Below are positions 25,568 to 34,699 of a stretch of DNA of 64,000 bases, in pieces; position 1 is the first letter of the stretch; each line of letters opens with the position of its first letter. The notes beneath the pieces are model-generated. The model saw only the letters and a program-made list of their open reading frames with translations. It ran no database searches and was not told the DNA's origin. Source of the DNA: CAZGSN01 sp964371655 (lineage in GTDB: Bacteria; Desulfobacterota; Binatia; HRBIN30); assembly GCA_964371655.1 (NCBI GenBank), contig CAYJOD010000025.1, positions 13,346 to 77,345 on the forward strand, read 5' to 3'. Made by a program: the position numbers and the translations under genes.

Positions 25568-26082
25568 AGCTCTCCACGAAGATGACGATCGCTCCGACTT
25601 CCGCGCGGGTAATGCCGACCTAGACCGATTCTTTCACCTCTTCGCGGGCCAGAACCAGTTTCGTCATCATATCGGGGGTCACCTACGTGGCGATCGAGGA
25701 CAGACGCGTTCTGGGTTACGCAACCGTGACGCCCGGGCATGTCGAGATCGACGCCCTACCGGTGCGGTTTCGCCGAAAGCTTCCACGCTATCCATTACCC
25801 GTCCTCCGTCTCGCGCGGCTGGCGGTGGACCAGTCCGTCCACGGACAAGGGATCGGCGCGCAACTCCTCCGTTTCGTCCTCGATCTAGCCGTGCGGATGG
25901 GCGGCGACTATGGATGCCTTGGCGTCGTTGCGGACGTCAAGACCGACGCAAGCGAGTTCTACAAACAGTATGGATTCATCCCGCTGGAGACCCTTGAAGG
26001 TCGGGCGGATGTACGGCCGCAACCGGTGCCGATGTTCCTCTCCACGCACAACATCGCCAAGGCGCGCAAGGTTCAGCCCTAG
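25557..26082 (+). pseudogene. GNAT-family (TacT-like) toxin, single-base frameshift
   Basis: The first frame from ATG 25557 reads MEIRALHEDDDRSDFRAGNA, then LDRFFHLFAGQNQFRHHIG, and derails at a run of five G (25674-25678). The following frame carries on as VTYVAIEDRRVLGYATVTPG and continues to 26082. It includes the acetyl-CoA binding motif VDQSVHGQGIGAQLL and a YGFIPL end. Removing one G restores a protein of about 174 residues, the usual size for TacT-like toxins. The break may be a real inactivating mutation, a sequencing or assembly slip, or slippage-dependent expression. A GTG at 25687 could not alone make a functional toxin because the N-terminal fold would be missing. Confidence 0.82.
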
Positions 26083-26152
26083 CTCGGCGCGTAGACCGGG
26101 CAGGCGTACTTACACACGGGACGCAAGTCTAAGAGTCGGTTCTTCAGTATAG

Positions 26153-27286
26153 CTACGTCTGCTCCGCTAGCGCCTCCGTCTTCCGCTTCGCTTGTATCGC
26201 ATTACGACACCACAGACAGTCGATCAGACAAAGGACACATCCACCACATAGCTCTAGGATCTCCAGAAGGTCGAGATCGCTAGCGCGTGCCGCCATCCAA
26301 AAACTCGCGACGATCGCGCCAACCCAACCCGCAGCGACATTGACTGCAAGTACGCGAGGGCTGAGGCGTCGAGCAGCCCAGGCTGTGCCTGGCCAATCAA
26401 AGGGTGTAGCCGGCACTTTCTCAAGACCTCGCGTCACAACGCCGCTTCGTTGGAAGGATCGCCTTACCGTTACGAAGCAGGCGGCAACGGGCACCGCGAA
26501 CAGAGGCACGAACGCCAGGTAGACGGCATGCATACTCCATCCGCAGAGCGCGGCGCTTGAAGTCGTCAAATGCGCAACCCCACTGCAAGCTGCCAAGATT
26601 GCAAGTAGCCAAACGAGGCCACGTATCTCATCTCGCCCTGCCTCACGAAGCGCTTCCTCATCCGGCCGGGTCGAAACCACATACACGGTTCCCCAGAGTC
26701 CTCCTGAGTGAAATCGTAGCGTCCCGTCCACTGCCAGGGAAAATGCGCGGCCGACCCACCACTCGACTAGCCGCGCTAGTTCGCTACCGCGCTGCCTGTC
26801 GAGAGGACTGAATCGTCCAACCGTGATGCTGATGACGAGTGCAGCAGCGCATATCAGCACGAAGGCGAAGTTCTGCTGCTTCACCGCCTCGATGCCGAGC
26901 ACGTTCTTGCGCGTCGTGAGGTCGTCAGCCTGCGGCTCGAATCGCGCCAGACGGCCATCTTCCGTATGGATTTCGATTCTCTCTCCGGAGAGGAGGAATT
27001 CGCTGCTGGCAAGAACGTGTTCCCTGCGAGTGCGCAACTGCGGAGACAGATCTGGGCGCTCAAGTTGACGTCGAACGTTACGGATACTGCTCCTGAGTGA
27101 ATCCGCTAACGGGTCGGCTAGTGAGTCGACGAAACGCTGGTGGATCACAAGCGCTCCAGCATGCAGAAGGACGGACGCAACCGCCGCAAGTACGAGGACC
27201 CAACCGGTCGGAGCCCACGACCCACCGGCGCGAACGGCCCGTATCCCAAGAATCACACTGAACGGCGCAATCACCAATGACGACAC
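26153..27286 (-). CDS. hypothetical multi-pass membrane protein
   Basis: 377 residues, GTG start at 27286. About six to eight hydrophobic segments are visible (for example WVLVLAAVASVLLHAGALVI, FVLICAAALVISITVGRF, LVWLLAILAACSGVAHLTTS, AVYLAFVPLFAVPVAACFVT). A soluble loop at about residues 55-130 contains RRQLERPDLSPQLRTRREHV. Codon use appears less GC-biased than its neighbours, hinting at acquisition. No family recognised; role unknown. Confidence 0.65.
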   Translation of the reverse strand: MSSLVIAPFSVILGIRAVRAGGSWAPTGWVLVLAAVASVLLHAGALVIHQRFVDSLADPLADSLRSSIRNVRRQLERPDLSPQLRTRREHVLASSEFLLSGERIEIHTEDGRLARFEPQADDLTTRKNVLGIEAVKQQNFAFVLICAAALVISITVGRFSPLDRQRGSELARLVEWWVGRAFSLAVDGTLRFHSGGLWGTVYVVSTRPDEEALREAGRDEIRGLVWLLAILAACSGVAHLTTSSAALCGWSMHAVYLAFVPLFAVPVAACFVTVRRSFQRSGVVTRGLEKVPATPFDWPGTAWAARRLSPRVLAVNVAAGWVGAIVASFWMAARASDLDLLEILELCGGCVLCLIDCLWCRNAIQAKRKTEALAEQT

Positions 27287-27451
27287 GTCGCGACCCTACC
27301 GCAGCGTGTAGCGAAGACCAAACCGAGAGGTGGAGGGACGATGCTGCCCTGGCCTGCCTCGGGCGGCAAGGTTCCTCTACACCTCAACAATGTCCCCCCA
27401 CGACCGCAGCTTGAGAACCGCAGAGCTCCGGGATAGGAGCGGCACGCATTT

Positions 27452-30040
27452 ATGGATGACGCCGCGCCAGCGCCAGGCCAGGTGTATCTTTCGGGGTGGC
27501 CGAAGCGGCTCGTCACTTCGGGTTGGCTGCCGCGCCCGCTGCTGCTCGCCATTGCCAGGAGCATCGTCGACGTCAGGCGCCGGCACATTCGCCGACGCGA
27601 TCAACTCGATGCGGCGACGGTTCCGCTGCCCGCGGCGGACGACCCGCCTGTTCTTTATTTCGCCGATATCTATCACGGCGGTGTCACCTTCTGGGATTGG
27701 GTGGTCCTGCGCGGCGGCGGTTTGTGGTGGGCCGTGATCTGGCCGCTGGTGATCAAGACTTCGATCGAGCGCTTAGCGACACACGCGGAGCTGCGCACGG
27801 TGCTGGAGCTCGATGCGCACACGTACGAGGAGCTGGCGCGGCACAAGAGCTCCGACATCGATGCGCTCCGCAACGTCATCGCGCTCGGGCGCATGGAGAT
27901 TGTCAACGGTACCTATGCGCAACCGTTGGCGCTGACGATTGGCGGCGAGGCCAACGTCCGTCACTTCTTCTACGGCCTGGAGACGATCGCGCGCGTTCTG
28001 CGTGCGCCGGTGCGGTCGTTCGTCGCGGGCGAGCCGCAGTTCTTCCCGCAGCTGCCGCAAGTGCTCGCCGGCTTCGGCATCGAGAACGTGGTGCCGCGAA
28101 CACATTGGGCTCCGTTCGGTACGGACCCGGCCGCGGACGCCGAAGTCGTCCGCTGGCAGGGGCCCGATGGCTCGGTGGTCCGTGCCGTGCCGCGCTACGG
28201 ATGCATGGACTATCGCCTCGCCTTGGAGGGTCACCCCGGGGTGCAGAACGCCGGGCTCAGCGGCGACGACTTCGAGCAGTGGTCCGGAGAGCGCATCGAT
28301 GCGTTTGTCGCCGAAGCCGCGCGCCGCGGCATTCAACGTCCGTTCCTCACGCGTCTGGCTGACCCCAAGCCGCCCGAGTCGCCGTTCCCGCAGATCTTCG
28401 CGGCCGCGCGCCGCCCCGGCTCGCGGCTGACGACCGTCGCTGAGTATTGCGCCCTGCCCCGGGCCGATGAGCCGCCCGCCGCTTACGGCATCGACGACAT
28501 CCCCAGCACCATCCCGTGGGGTTTGGCGGGTGAGCAACTGCACCGCGAACAAGCGCGCGCCGAGAGTGCGGTGCTGATTGCCGAACGTCTCGACGCGATC
28601 GCCCTGGCGTTGGGTGCACCGGGACATCAGGAGAGGCTCGACACCGCGTGGAAACTGCTGTTGCGCTCGCAGCATCATGATCTCCATCTCTGCAGCCCGT
28701 GGCATTCGACGGCGCACGGGAAATCAATGGGTCAGGTCGGCTGCGACTTCGCCCAACAGGGCGGCGCGCAGGCGCAGGCGGTAACCGCCGTCGCAATGGA
28801 GGCACTGGCCGAACGATTCAGCCCGGCGACAATTACAGGGAGCGCGTTCCTGCTCTTCAACCCAGCACCGTGGCCGCGGCGGGAGCTGGTGCAGTTGCCA
28901 GCGGGCGCGGGTAGCGCGGAGGTGTGGCAGCGCGGCGTGCGCCTGGCCGCGCAAGCCGTCACCGACGACGCGGCGGTGGCATTCGTCGTCGATCTCCCTC
29001 CGCTGGGAGTCGATGTCGTCGAGGTGCGCCCCGGCGTCGACGCGCCCGCCGCACGAACCGAACCAGTCGAGTTGGCGCCAAGCGAGGATGTCGTCGCCGG
29101 CGCGCTTGCACCGATCGATTTGAAGGGCGGCTTTCTCACCGTCTGGAAGGACGGCCGCTTCCAGCGCTCCGCCGTGGAGCGGATCTCGATCGAGGACGGT
29201 GGTGCTGTGTACCGGCGCTACCGGATCGAGGGCCGCGTCGCGGACCTTCCCTTCACCCAGTGGATCACGGCGATCCCGGCGCTGCGCCGCGTCCAGCTGA
29301 CAACCGAGATCGATTTTGGAAGCGGCTGCCACCTGGGACCGCAACTGACGGATCACCGTGCGGATCTCGCCTACTACATTCAGGACGACAAGAAGCTGTG
29401 CCTGAACTTCGAGTCGCGGCTGCCGAAGCTCTTCTGTGATTCGCCGTTCTTGCTGGTCGAGCCGAGCGCCGAGCGGCTAACCAGCTTGAGCTTCGTCGGC
29501 CTCGAAGGGCCGGCTCCGGCGGGCGTCGCAATTCTGCACAAAGGCACACCCGGTTGGCAGATCGACCGCGACGCCGGTGTGTTGCGTAACGTGCTGGCGT
29601 GGGGACCGCAGCGCTGGCTGTATGCCAGCGACGACTCGATTACGCCGGGACAATCGCGCTACACCGCCGTGCACGGCCGGCAGCGCTACGAGCACGCCAT
29701 CGTTCCAACCGCGACGCGGTTGGATGCAATTCGCGCCGCGGTCAACTTTCGCCTACCCGTCGTGGCTGTCGATCTCCCGAGCGCAAACGGCAGTGCCAGC
29801 GTGCCGTGGAGCTTTCTCGACGTGGCACCTGAGCAGGCCATCGTCACCGCGCTGTTCGCACGCGACGCGAAGACGTATTGCCGCCTGTGGAACGCCGCCG
29901 GCGAGCCGACCAAGACGACGCTGAGCGGTTCGTTCAACCGCGCCGTCGGCGTTTCCTTGCGATTGGAAGAGGAGAGCGCCCCCACCTCGCCGCAACTTCG
30001 GCCGTGGGGGATCCACACGGTTCGTCTGTCGCAGTCATAG
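27452..30040 (+). CDS. glycoside hydrolase family 38-like (alpha-mannosidase-like) protein
   Basis: 862 residues. The N-terminal 300 residues follow the GH38 barrel order: LYFADIYHGGVTFWDW, LELDAHTYEEL, GRMEIVNGTYAQPLALTIGGEANVRHF in two parts, then EPQFFPQLPQVLAGFG. The C-terminal 500 residues have beta-sandwich character (AFVVDLPPLGVDVVEV, ALRRVQLTTEIDFG), as in the family. The canonical H-x-D zinc pair and the D-x-F-G-H nucleophile motif of classical alpha-mannosidases are replaced (YHGG and GEPQFF), so activity and substrate are uncertain. No signal peptide. It faces a convergent methyltransferase gene. Confidence 0.75.
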   Translation: MDDAAPAPGQVYLSGWPKRLVTSGWLPRPLLLAIARSIVDVRRRHIRRRDQLDAATVPLPAADDPPVLYFADIYHGGVTFWDWVVLRGGGLWWAVIWPLVIKTSIERLATHAELRTVLELDAHTYEELARHKSSDIDALRNVIALGRMEIVNGTYAQPLALTIGGEANVRHFFYGLETIARVLRAPVRSFVAGEPQFFPQLPQVLAGFGIENVVPRTHWAPFGTDPAADAEVVRWQGPDGSVVRAVPRYGCMDYRLALEGHPGVQNAGLSGDDFEQWSGERIDAFVAEAARRGIQRPFLTRLADPKPPESPFPQIFAAARRPGSRLTTVAEYCALPRADEPPAAYGIDDIPSTIPWGLAGEQLHREQARAESAVLIAERLDAIALALGAPGHQERLDTAWKLLLRSQHHDLHLCSPWHSTAHGKSMGQVGCDFAQQGGAQAQAVTAVAMEALAERFSPATITGSAFLLFNPAPWPRRELVQLPAGAGSAEVWQRGVRLAAQAVTDDAAVAFVVDLPPLGVDVVEVRPGVDAPAARTEPVELAPSEDVVAGALAPIDLKGGFLTVWKDGRFQRSAVERISIEDGGAVYRRYRIEGRVADLPFTQWITAIPALRRVQLTTEIDFGSGCHLGPQLTDHRADLAYYIQDDKKLCLNFESRLPKLFCDSPFLLVEPSAERLTSLSFVGLEGPAPAGVAILHKGTPGWQIDRDAGVLRNVLAWGPQRWLYASDDSITPGQSRYTAVHGRQRYEHAIVPTATRLDAIRAAVNFRLPVVAVDLPSANGSASVPWSFLDVAPEQAIVTALFARDAKTYCRLWNAAGEPTKTTLSGSFNRAVGVSLRLEEESAPTSPQLRPWGIHTVRLSQS

Positions 30041-30074
30041 GGCCGCGGTGGGTTTTTGGGCTGGGCTAGGATCT

Positions 30075-30920
30075 TCAATTGGGTCGGCGATGGCGCCATG
30101 CCGTCACGGCCCCTTCGGCATCCGCGACCTGGCCGAGGAACTCCGCCACGCCGACGCGCTGCAGCTGCGTCGGTTGCGCACTGCGTTGGGTCAGGCGCAG
30201 CACCCGCTCCTGGAATCGGAACGCCGTCCGCGGCCAATGCATCAGGAAGTACGCGCCAAGCCGGGTGAGCAAGGCATTGTGCGGCCGCATGCCGAAAGGC
30301 GCAAAGCTCTCGAGCGTGAACCCGCAGCCGGAGAGCAGATCCACCAGCGCCTGCGGCTCGTAGCGGCGCGCATGGCCGACAACGCGGTCGTACTCCTGCC
30401 ACCGACGCACATGCAGAGGCGTGCTCAGAATGAGCCATCCGTCCGCCGCACTCACGCGCGCCAGCTCGCGCCCGACGCTAACGTCATCACCGACGTGTTC
30501 GAGGATATCGAACAGGTACAGCTGCGACACGGTGCCCGACGCGAAAGGCAACGCCTCGATGCTCGCACGGATCACGCGCGCGCCGGCTTGCTGTAGCTTC
30601 GTGCAGGCGGTCGGACTGACATCGACGAACACTCCCTCGGCAAGCGGCAAGCGCGGCCGCAGGCCACAGCCAATTTCAACCTGCAACCCTTCAGGCCGGG
30701 CCGGAGCGCGGACGCCGGGCATCGCCAGGAGCGATGCGGCTCGCCAGCAGCGTTCGTAGAATCGACGATTGTAACGATCGACGTCGCTGAGCGGCGCAGC
30801 GGCGCTGATGCCGTGGTCTACGACCGCCCCGTGCCCGCTCGCTGCTCCCGGCCGATTCCACTTTGGAGGCGTAGTGCCGGGGCTCGGCTCTGCGACGCGG
30901 CGTCCGTTTCCGATGTCCAT
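30075..30920 (-). CDS. SAM-dependent class I methyltransferase
   Basis: 281 residues from ATG 30920; a start nearer 30825 is possible because the first 35 residues are low-complexity. The class I fold is shown by LQVEIGCGLRPRLPL (motif I), VFVDVSP (motif II), IEALPFASGTVSQLYLFDIL (motif III-IV with EH following) and LARVSAADGWLILSTP. Together these are typical of Methyltransf_11 members modifying small molecules, lipids or quinones. Substrate not predictable. Convergent with the GH38-like gene. Confidence 0.8.
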   Translation of the reverse strand: MDIGNGRRVAEPSPGTTPPKWNRPGAASGHGAVVDHGISAAAPLSDVDRYNRRFYERCWRAASLLAMPGVRAPARPEGLQVEIGCGLRPRLPLAEGVFVDVSPTACTKLQQAGARVIRASIEALPFASGTVSQLYLFDILEHVGDDVSVGRELARVSAADGWLILSTPLHVRRWQEYDRVVGHARRYEPQALVDLLSGCGFTLESFAPFGMRPHNALLTRLGAYFLMHWPRTAFRFQERVLRLTQRSAQPTQLQRVGVAEFLGQVADAEGAVTAWRHRRPN

Positions 30921-31158
30921 GGACTATCTCTTCATCGTGATCGACGCGTTTGGCAAGACACCGCGCTCATCGTGGGCGCCGGCAGCTCCGAGGATGTCCG
31001 CGCGACTTGAGCGGCTGCATGAGTCACCCTCTCAAGAATCGCGCTGTGGTGGGGCAGGCCTCCGTGCCTGCCCGGCTGCGCAGGCAGGGACGCCGGCGCC
31101 ACCAGGTTAGCGGTAGGCTGCGCCGATTGATTCTTCCACAGCCTCTCAGTCGTGGTTC

Positions 31159-31614
31159 TCAATCGTGCTGATGATGTTTACCTCGATGCCTGCTGTCGTT
31201 GTGCTGCTCCCGATATTCGCGGTGTCCACCGGGGCGACCAACAGGGCCGCGCCGCAGCGGGCGAATAGGGTGCCGCCGGAACTCCCCGGGGACGACAACG
31301 ATCTGGCGTGGTACGCGGTTGTACGGCACTGGCCGGAACTCTCCACGGTACCCTCGAGCCCGATACCAATAGCCGTCACGGTTGATGTACCAGAATGGCC
31401 CGACTCGGTAGGTGTCGTAGTCGTTAATTCGCGGCGCGTAGTACACGTCGGTATTCGGAATCACGACGACTTCCGGTTCGGTCTCAAACACGACGCGGGG
31501 CAAGGGCGGCAACGGGATACCTATATGAATATCAACCTGAGCCCGCGCCGGCTGCACCAAAGGCACCGCGGCCAGAAAGGCTGCCATCGTGAAGACCTTG
31601 AGTTTGCGATTCAT
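31159..31614 (-). CDS. secreted basic Tyr/Arg-rich protein
   Basis: 151 residues. The first 25 (MNRKLKVFTMAAFLAAVPLV then QPARAQ) are a clear signal peptide with an Ala-x-Ala cleavage site. The mature part contains PLPRVVFETEPEVVVIPNTD, RVGPFWYINRDGYWYRARG and VPRQIVVVPGEF, and a His/Arg-rich tail. Similar short periplasmic proteins with Y-W-Y-R-A-R motifs are widespread but unassigned. AAGGAG lies about eight bases before the ATG at 31614; the longer frame to 31839 is rejected. Confidence 0.75.
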   Translation of the reverse strand: MNRKLKVFTMAAFLAAVPLVQPARAQVDIHIGIPLPPLPRVVFETEPEVVVIPNTDVYYAPRINDYDTYRVGPFWYINRDGYWYRARGYRGEFRPVPYNRVPRQIVVVPGEFRRHPIRPLRRGPVGRPGGHREYREQHNDSRHRGKHHQHD

Positions 31615-31856
31615 AGAATGTCTCCTTGCATGAAGGCCGGCGAGGAGTCGCCGCTGACAACGGTCGCCTCGATCAGGCACTCCCGGGTTCCATCGATAGT
31701 CTCTATTTACAGGCGGTCGGGAAGTTCTGCTAGTCGCTTTCGTCGCAGCGGAAGGTGATCCCGCATCTGCAAATCGTCGACACGGTCGCGACCACGATCC
31801 TGACGGCTGACTTGATCGGGGGCTGCACTTGGTGCTCATTGGGACTCAGAGGCTGT

Positions 31857-32041
31857 GAAGGAATCGCCGTGGCCAAGATCATTCCCCGTTCGCCCCGAGT
31901 AGCGACCCCTCTTCTGGGTCGCGTATCGAGGGGCCATCAAGCAGAAAGCTCGCAGGCTTACTGTCCCTCGATACGCGCCCTGAAAAGACGGGCGCTACTC
32001 GGGACGAACGGCTTTGGGTCTTCCCGCCACGATTTCTTCCC
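31857..32041. repeat. nested palindromic element (CGAACGG/TCGATACGC family)
   Basis: Inverted arms CCGTTCGCCCCGAGTAGCG and CGCTACTCGGGACGAACGG enclose a second pair (GCGTATCGAGGG / CCCTCGATACGC). Related sequence occurs at 42700-42830 and 45350-45515. The gap 31615-32056 holds no credible gene; the start of the next ORF lies 15 bases beyond the element. Confidence 0.65.
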
Positions 32042-32056
32042 AGGTTCTCAAGCCTG

Positions 32057-32953
32057 GTGAAGGATGGCAAAGACGTGACCATTGACGAGATCATCGCGAG
32101 CGGCCCGATTCTCACCGACGGTGCTTGGGGCACCGAGTTGCAGGCGCGCGGCCTGGCACCCGCGGACCTCCCGGATCTTTGGAATCTGGCGCGTCCGGAC
32201 CGTGTCGAAGCCGTGGCCCGCGCCTATGTCGATGCGGGAAGTCGCATCGTCCTCACCAACACCTTCCGCGCCAACCGTATTGCCCTCGCCGCGCACGCTG
32301 CCGCCGACGACGTCGAGGCGATCAACCGTGCTGGCGTCGCCATTTCGCGACGCGCCGCCGGCACCCGCGCGCGCGTCTTCGCGTCCATCGGACCCAGTGG
32401 GCGCTTGCTTTTCGCCGGCGACATCGACGCGGCCGAGCTGAGCGTGGCGTTTACGGAACAGGCCCGGGCGCTGGCTGCGGCGGGGGCCGATGCTCTGGTC
32501 GTCGAGACGATGACCGACCTCGACGAGGCGCGTATTGCGGTGACGGCGGCAGTGAGCACGGGGTTACCCGTGGTCGCCTGCATGGTGTTCGATTCGGGCC
32601 GCAACCGCGATCGGACGATGACCGGCGTGACCCCAAGCACCGCGGCCGTCGAGCTCGTGCGCGCCGGAGCCGCGGTGATTGGCGCCAACTGTGGCGTCGG
32701 TATCGACGCGTACCTGCCGGTTTGCGCCGCGCTTGCGGCGGCCACGGATCGTCCCATCTGGATCAAGCCGAACGCCGGGCTCCCGAGCATCGTCGACGGT
32801 CGCGCCGTGTATGCGGTGACGCCGGAGCAGTTCGCGAGCCACGTTCCGGCCCTGATCGCGGCCGGCGCCCGCTTCATCGGTGGCTGCTGCGGTACCACCC
32901 CGGCATTCGTTGCCGCACTCCATCATCAGCTCACCATCCAACCGCGGGCGTAG
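32057..32953 (+). CDS. homocysteine S-methyltransferase-family protein
   Basis: 298 residues of the Hcy-binding barrel found in BHMT, MmuM and the N-terminus of MetH. Diagnostic features are LTDGAWGTELQARG near the N-terminus, LTNTFRANRIAL, VVETMTDLDEAR, IGANCGVG (Cys212, first zinc ligand) and GGCCGTTP (Cys277/Cys278). The family moves a methyl group to homocysteine from a methylated donor. It heads a run of corrinoid methyl-transfer genes on the same strand, so it may accept methyl groups delivered through the corrinoid protein at 34700. GTG 32057 is used; GTG 32075 is an alternative. Confidence 0.85.
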   Translation: MKDGKDVTIDEIIASGPILTDGAWGTELQARGLAPADLPDLWNLARPDRVEAVARAYVDAGSRIVLTNTFRANRIALAAHAAADDVEAINRAGVAISRRAAGTRARVFASIGPSGRLLFAGDIDAAELSVAFTEQARALAAAGADALVVETMTDLDEARIAVTAAVSTGLPVVACMVFDSGRNRDRTMTGVTPSTAAVELVRAGAAVIGANCGVGIDAYLPVCAALAAATDRPIWIKPNAGLPSIVDGRAVYAVTPEQFASHVPALIAAGARFIGGCCGTTPAFVAALHHQLTIQPRA

Positions 32954-32993
32954 AGTTCGTGAATAGATCCAACAACCCCGTCCGCCCGACTTT

Positions 32994-33061
32994 GGTGCGC
33001 GCGGCGCACCCTACGGAGATCCTGAAAAGACAAGGGATTTGTAGGGTGCGCCGTGCGCACC
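32994..33061. repeat. short inverted repeat between methyltransferase genes
   Basis: GGTGCGCGCGGCGCACCCTAC at 32994-33014 is mirrored by GTAGGGTGCGCCGTGCGCACC at 33041-33061 with one mismatch and a 26-base spacer. The pattern is of an extragenic palindrome or transcript hairpin. It lies between the homocysteine methyltransferase-like and UroD-like genes. Confidence 0.6.
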
Positions 33062-33148
33062 GAGGTTCGGGGTACGTGCTGAATCGATTTATGCACAAGC
33101 TCGTCGTGCCCTTGAGCCAACTGTCCCATCATCTCTAGGGAGGCCGCG

Positions 33149-34252
33149 ATGACTGGAAGAGAGCGCATCTTGACCGCCTTGAGCATCCGGGAACCGGATC
33201 GGGTGCCGCTATTCATCCACGGCATCAACGAGCGACCGATCATGGGCATCGGCCAGCACCTCACCGATGGGCTGCCCACCGGCAAGACCATCGACGAGAT
33301 GACCGATGCCGAGAAGGCCAAGGTGATCGACACCCTGTTCCTCATCCTGGAGGAGTTCGGAGTGGACGGGTACACGTGTCTACCCATCGGCGCCGGCACC
33401 GAGTTCAGCAGCGGCACGCCGCTGCTGGACGACTGGGGTGTCGGCTTCACGCGTAGCTCGCACGGCATGCCCGTCGCCTCCCGCCATCCCGTTCGCGATC
33501 GCGAAGATCTCGACCGTTACTCCCCGCCCGAGCCGAGCCGCATGCATCTCATCCTGGTCGACCTGATGAAAGCGCGCTTCCAGGGCACCAAGGCGATCTT
33601 CTGGATGATGCGTGGCACCTTCGTGCGCAGCTGGCGCCTGGTGGGGATGGACAACCTCATGCTCAAGATGATCGACGACCCGGACTTCGTACACCGGCTC
33701 GCCACAATGGTGACCGAGTACAACCTGCAGCAGCTCGAGATGCTCGCGGATGCAGGTGTCGACGTCCTGATCGTGGAAGACGACATCGCCGACACACGCG
33801 CGCCGCTGATCTCGCCGAAGTTCTTCAGGGAGTTCGTCAATCCCTACAACGCGCGGCTCGTCGACGCGGCGCATCGGAAGGGACTCAAGGTGGTGCGGCA
33901 CAGCGATGGGAACCTGTGGCCGCTGCTCGATACCCTCATCGAGACCGGCTACGACGGTCTCAACCCGCTCGAGCCCCAGGCCGGCATGACCATGAAGCGG
34001 GTGAAGGACTACTGCGGCGAGCGCTTGTGTCTGCTCGGCAACATCGACTGCCAGCAGCTCTTGCCCGCCGGCACAGTTGAGGAGGTCGAAGCGGCAGTGC
34101 GGCAGGTGATCGCCGACGCCGCGGCCGGTGGCGGGCTGATTATCGATTCGTCGAACACCTACCACCCCGAGGTCAAACCCGAGAACGTCATGGCGGTGTT
34201 CACGGCCACACACAAGTATGGCATGTACCCGCTGCGCCCGCAGGGGCGGTGA
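33149..34252 (+). CDS. UroD/MtaA-family corrinoid methyltransferase
   Basis: 367 residues. It begins RERILTALSIREPDRVPLF, the hallmark N-terminus of the uroporphyrinogen-decarboxylase-like methyltransferases (MtaA, MtbA, CmuA). The C-terminal barrel carries KVVRHSDGNLWPLLDTL (His251) and LLGNIDCQQLLPAGT (Cys301), the H...C pair expected for a zinc-thiolate methyltransferase rather than a haem enzyme. It should transfer methyl between a corrinoid protein and a thiol or substrate. A strong AGGGAGGCCGCG lies before the ATG. It is followed within 15 bases by a truncated paralogue, then the corrinoid protein. Confidence 0.88.
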   Translation: MTGRERILTALSIREPDRVPLFIHGINERPIMGIGQHLTDGLPTGKTIDEMTDAEKAKVIDTLFLILEEFGVDGYTCLPIGAGTEFSSGTPLLDDWGVGFTRSSHGMPVASRHPVRDREDLDRYSPPEPSRMHLILVDLMKARFQGTKAIFWMMRGTFVRSWRLVGMDNLMLKMIDDPDFVHRLATMVTEYNLQQLEMLADAGVDVLIVEDDIADTRAPLISPKFFREFVNPYNARLVDAAHRKGLKVVRHSDGNLWPLLDTLIETGYDGLNPLEPQAGMTMKRVKDYCGERLCLLGNIDCQQLLPAGTVEEVEAAVRQVIADAAAGGGLIIDSSNTYHPEVKPENVMAVFTATHKYGMYPLRPQGR

Positions 34253-34266
34253 CGCGGAGGACCTCA

Positions 34267-34569
34267 ATGCTGCTACGATCGTTCAAGGCGAAACCGGATT
34301 TCGAGCACCTTCGCGCCGTGCTCCTGCGCCAATGCCAGGACGGGCCGGTGCCGTTGCTCGAGTTGGTCGCCGATCCAGAGATCATGTCCGAGGTGACCGG
34401 CATCCCGTATCCCGCCGAGCGTGCCCGCGAGGTTGTCTTCGGCAATCCGGATAGCCTCGATCCAGAAACGGGAGCGCTGGGGATCGCCCTCATGGACCTG
34501 AGCATCGCGTACAGTGTGAAGCTGGGGTTGGACGATGCGACGATGACGGCGCTTGAGTTGAGGGGCTGA
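34267..34569 (+). CDS. stand-alone N-terminal fragment of a UroD-family methyltransferase
   Basis: 100 residues: LLRSFKAKPDFEHLRAVLLR, VPLLELVADPEIMSEVTGIP, and an end at SIAYSVKLGLDDATMTALEL. This is the first quarter of the UroD/MtaA barrel up to the usual L-G-Y-D motif, then a stop. The remaining three quarters are absent in all frames before the next gene at 34700, and a dispersed CTCTGTGTGCTCTGTGCC-type repeat lies about 30 bases after the stop. GGAGG precedes the ATG at 34267 and the stop of the intact paralogue is 15 bases upstream, so it is probably still translated. Either a truncated remnant or a small accessory subunit. Confidence 0.65.
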   Translation: MLLRSFKAKPDFEHLRAVLLRQCQDGPVPLLELVADPEIMSEVTGIPYPAERAREVVFGNPDSLDPETGALGIALMDLSIAYSVKLGLDDATMTALELRG

Positions 34570-34699
34570 CAGGCGGGGGAAAGCGCGTCAGGTACTGAGA
34601 CTCTTTCTCTGTGTGCTCTGTGCCTCGGTGGTTCGTCTTTCTTGCGTTTGCGAGAACCTATGGCGATCGGCCTGCGGCAGGGCCGGAAGGGATATACGA

